This document shows positions 5,297-5,404 of a stretch of 5,404 nucleotides of DNA, one piece after another. Source of the DNA: UBA6921 sp031363085 (lineage in GTDB: Bacteria; Pseudomonadota; Gammaproteobacteria; SG8-11); assembly GCA_031363085.1 (NCBI GenBank), contig JANLTU010000221.1:1-5404 (forward strand), given 5' to 3'. Each line of letters opens with the position of its first letter. The stretch's first letter is position 1. The notes beneath the pieces were generated by a model. That model was not told where the DNA came from. It worked only from the letters and a program-made list of their open reading frames with translations, and ran no database searches. Position numbers and translations under genes: made by a program.

Positions 5297-5404
5297 AGGA
5301 GCACAGGAAGTGCGACGACCCCCGAGTAGCCGTAGGAGCCGGGGGTTTTGTCGGAGTCCGCGCGTGAGCGCGGGTGTAGACAAAACACAAGGCAACCGAC
5401 ACGG
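5297..5404 (+). ncRNA. Structured RNA, candidate HEARO / IscB omega RNA (5' part, cut by window end)
   Basis: A dense series of hairpins fills this block. GCAC (5301-5304) pairs with GTGC (5310-5313). ACCCCCG (5318-5324) pairs with CGGGGGT (5340-5346). GTTTTGTC (5345-5352) pairs with GACAAAAC (5379-5386) and encloses CCGCGC-GTGA-GCGCGG (5358-5373), whose loop GUGA is a GNRA tetraloop. TGTCGG (5349-5354) can alternatively pair with CCGACA (5396-5401), a possible pseudoknot or switch. HEARO RNAs, later recognised as omega RNAs guiding the IscB nuclease, are reported to sit directly after ATGA or GTGA; here GTGA is at 5293-5296. The sequence looks like HEARO from memory, but I could not test it against a covariance model. 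Alternatives are an IS200/IS605-type end or a group II intron starting at GTGCG (5310). Confidence 0.55.
5297..5404 (+). mobile_element. Left part of an inserted element, probably IscB/HEARO type
   Basis: The boundary is inferred from the point where the antitoxin-like protein loses family pattern, which coincides with GTGA at 5293-5296. The right end is outside the window. No terminal inverted repeat or target duplication can be judged from one end. If the RNA is HEARO, the element should either carry an iscB gene (RuvC and HNH nuclease) shortly downstream or be an orphan RNA copy. The RNA strand is the same as the disrupted gene. Confidence 0.45.

Noticed and set aside
5202..5402. Minus-strand frame of 66 codons at the window end
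   Set aside because: It runs antisense through the antitoxin-like start and the structured RNA; its proline/threonine/arginine-rich translation is explained by the hairpins.
5310..5404. Group II intron starting at GTGCG (5310-5314)
   Set aside because: The five-base match is weak evidence, the host gene already departs from its family pattern 14 bases earlier at GTGA, and no intron domain V or reverse transcriptase is in view. It is kept as an alternative only.

Overview
The window looks like a chromosomal segment of a proteobacterium, most likely gammaproteobacterial. The support is a ThiC close in length and motifs to the enterobacterial type, a canonical TPP riboswitch, the 3' end of a bacterial tRNA with encoded CCA, and a REP-like GTAGGAGC...GCGAAC palindrome of the kind common in Pseudomonas and Xanthomonas relatives. 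Species cannot be read from the sequence.

Layout. Bases 1-20 are the 3' end of a tRNA, probably tRNA-Arg. About 180 bases with no recognisable gene follow. Bases 203-362 hold a TPP riboswitch and an expression platform in which three helices compete. The last helix would bury the Shine-Dalgarno sequence of thiC, so the switch probably acts on translation. thiC (367-2256) encodes HMP-phosphate synthase and is intact, with its C-terminal CX2CX4C cluster.

Downstream of thiC the DNA becomes accessory in character. First comes a small nucleotidyltransferase (2318-2830) with a 60-residue partner protein (2858-3040). They are separated by a REP-like palindrome that supplies the stop codon of the first gene. 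Next is a visibly more A/T-rich two-gene cassette: a ParA/MinD-type ATPase (3107-4210) and, 20 bases later, a RelA/SpoT-type (p)ppGpp synthetase-like protein (4231-4905). The second gene is interrupted by one in-frame TGA, at a place where tryptophan is the likely original residue. Related GGGTCA...CTTGC motifs in opposite orientation lie on either side of this cassette.

The last part (4906-5404) holds short repeats, a possible decayed reading frame and a strong hairpin. It then has the start of a small antitoxin-like gene (5211 onward) that loses its family pattern after about 28 codons. From just after a GTGA tetranucleotide (5293-5296) the sequence becomes a compact, strongly structured element with stacked hairpins and a GUGA-capped stem. 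I read this as the 5' part of a HEARO/omega RNA, the guide RNA associated with IscB-type mobile elements, inserted into the antitoxin gene and running off the window. An IscB gene, if present, would lie beyond base 5404.

The most notable items are the ParA-like ATPase with a RelA/SpoT-like partner (a possible toxin or defence cassette), the TGA inside the partner, and the probable HEARO insertion. The functional proposals for these are inference.
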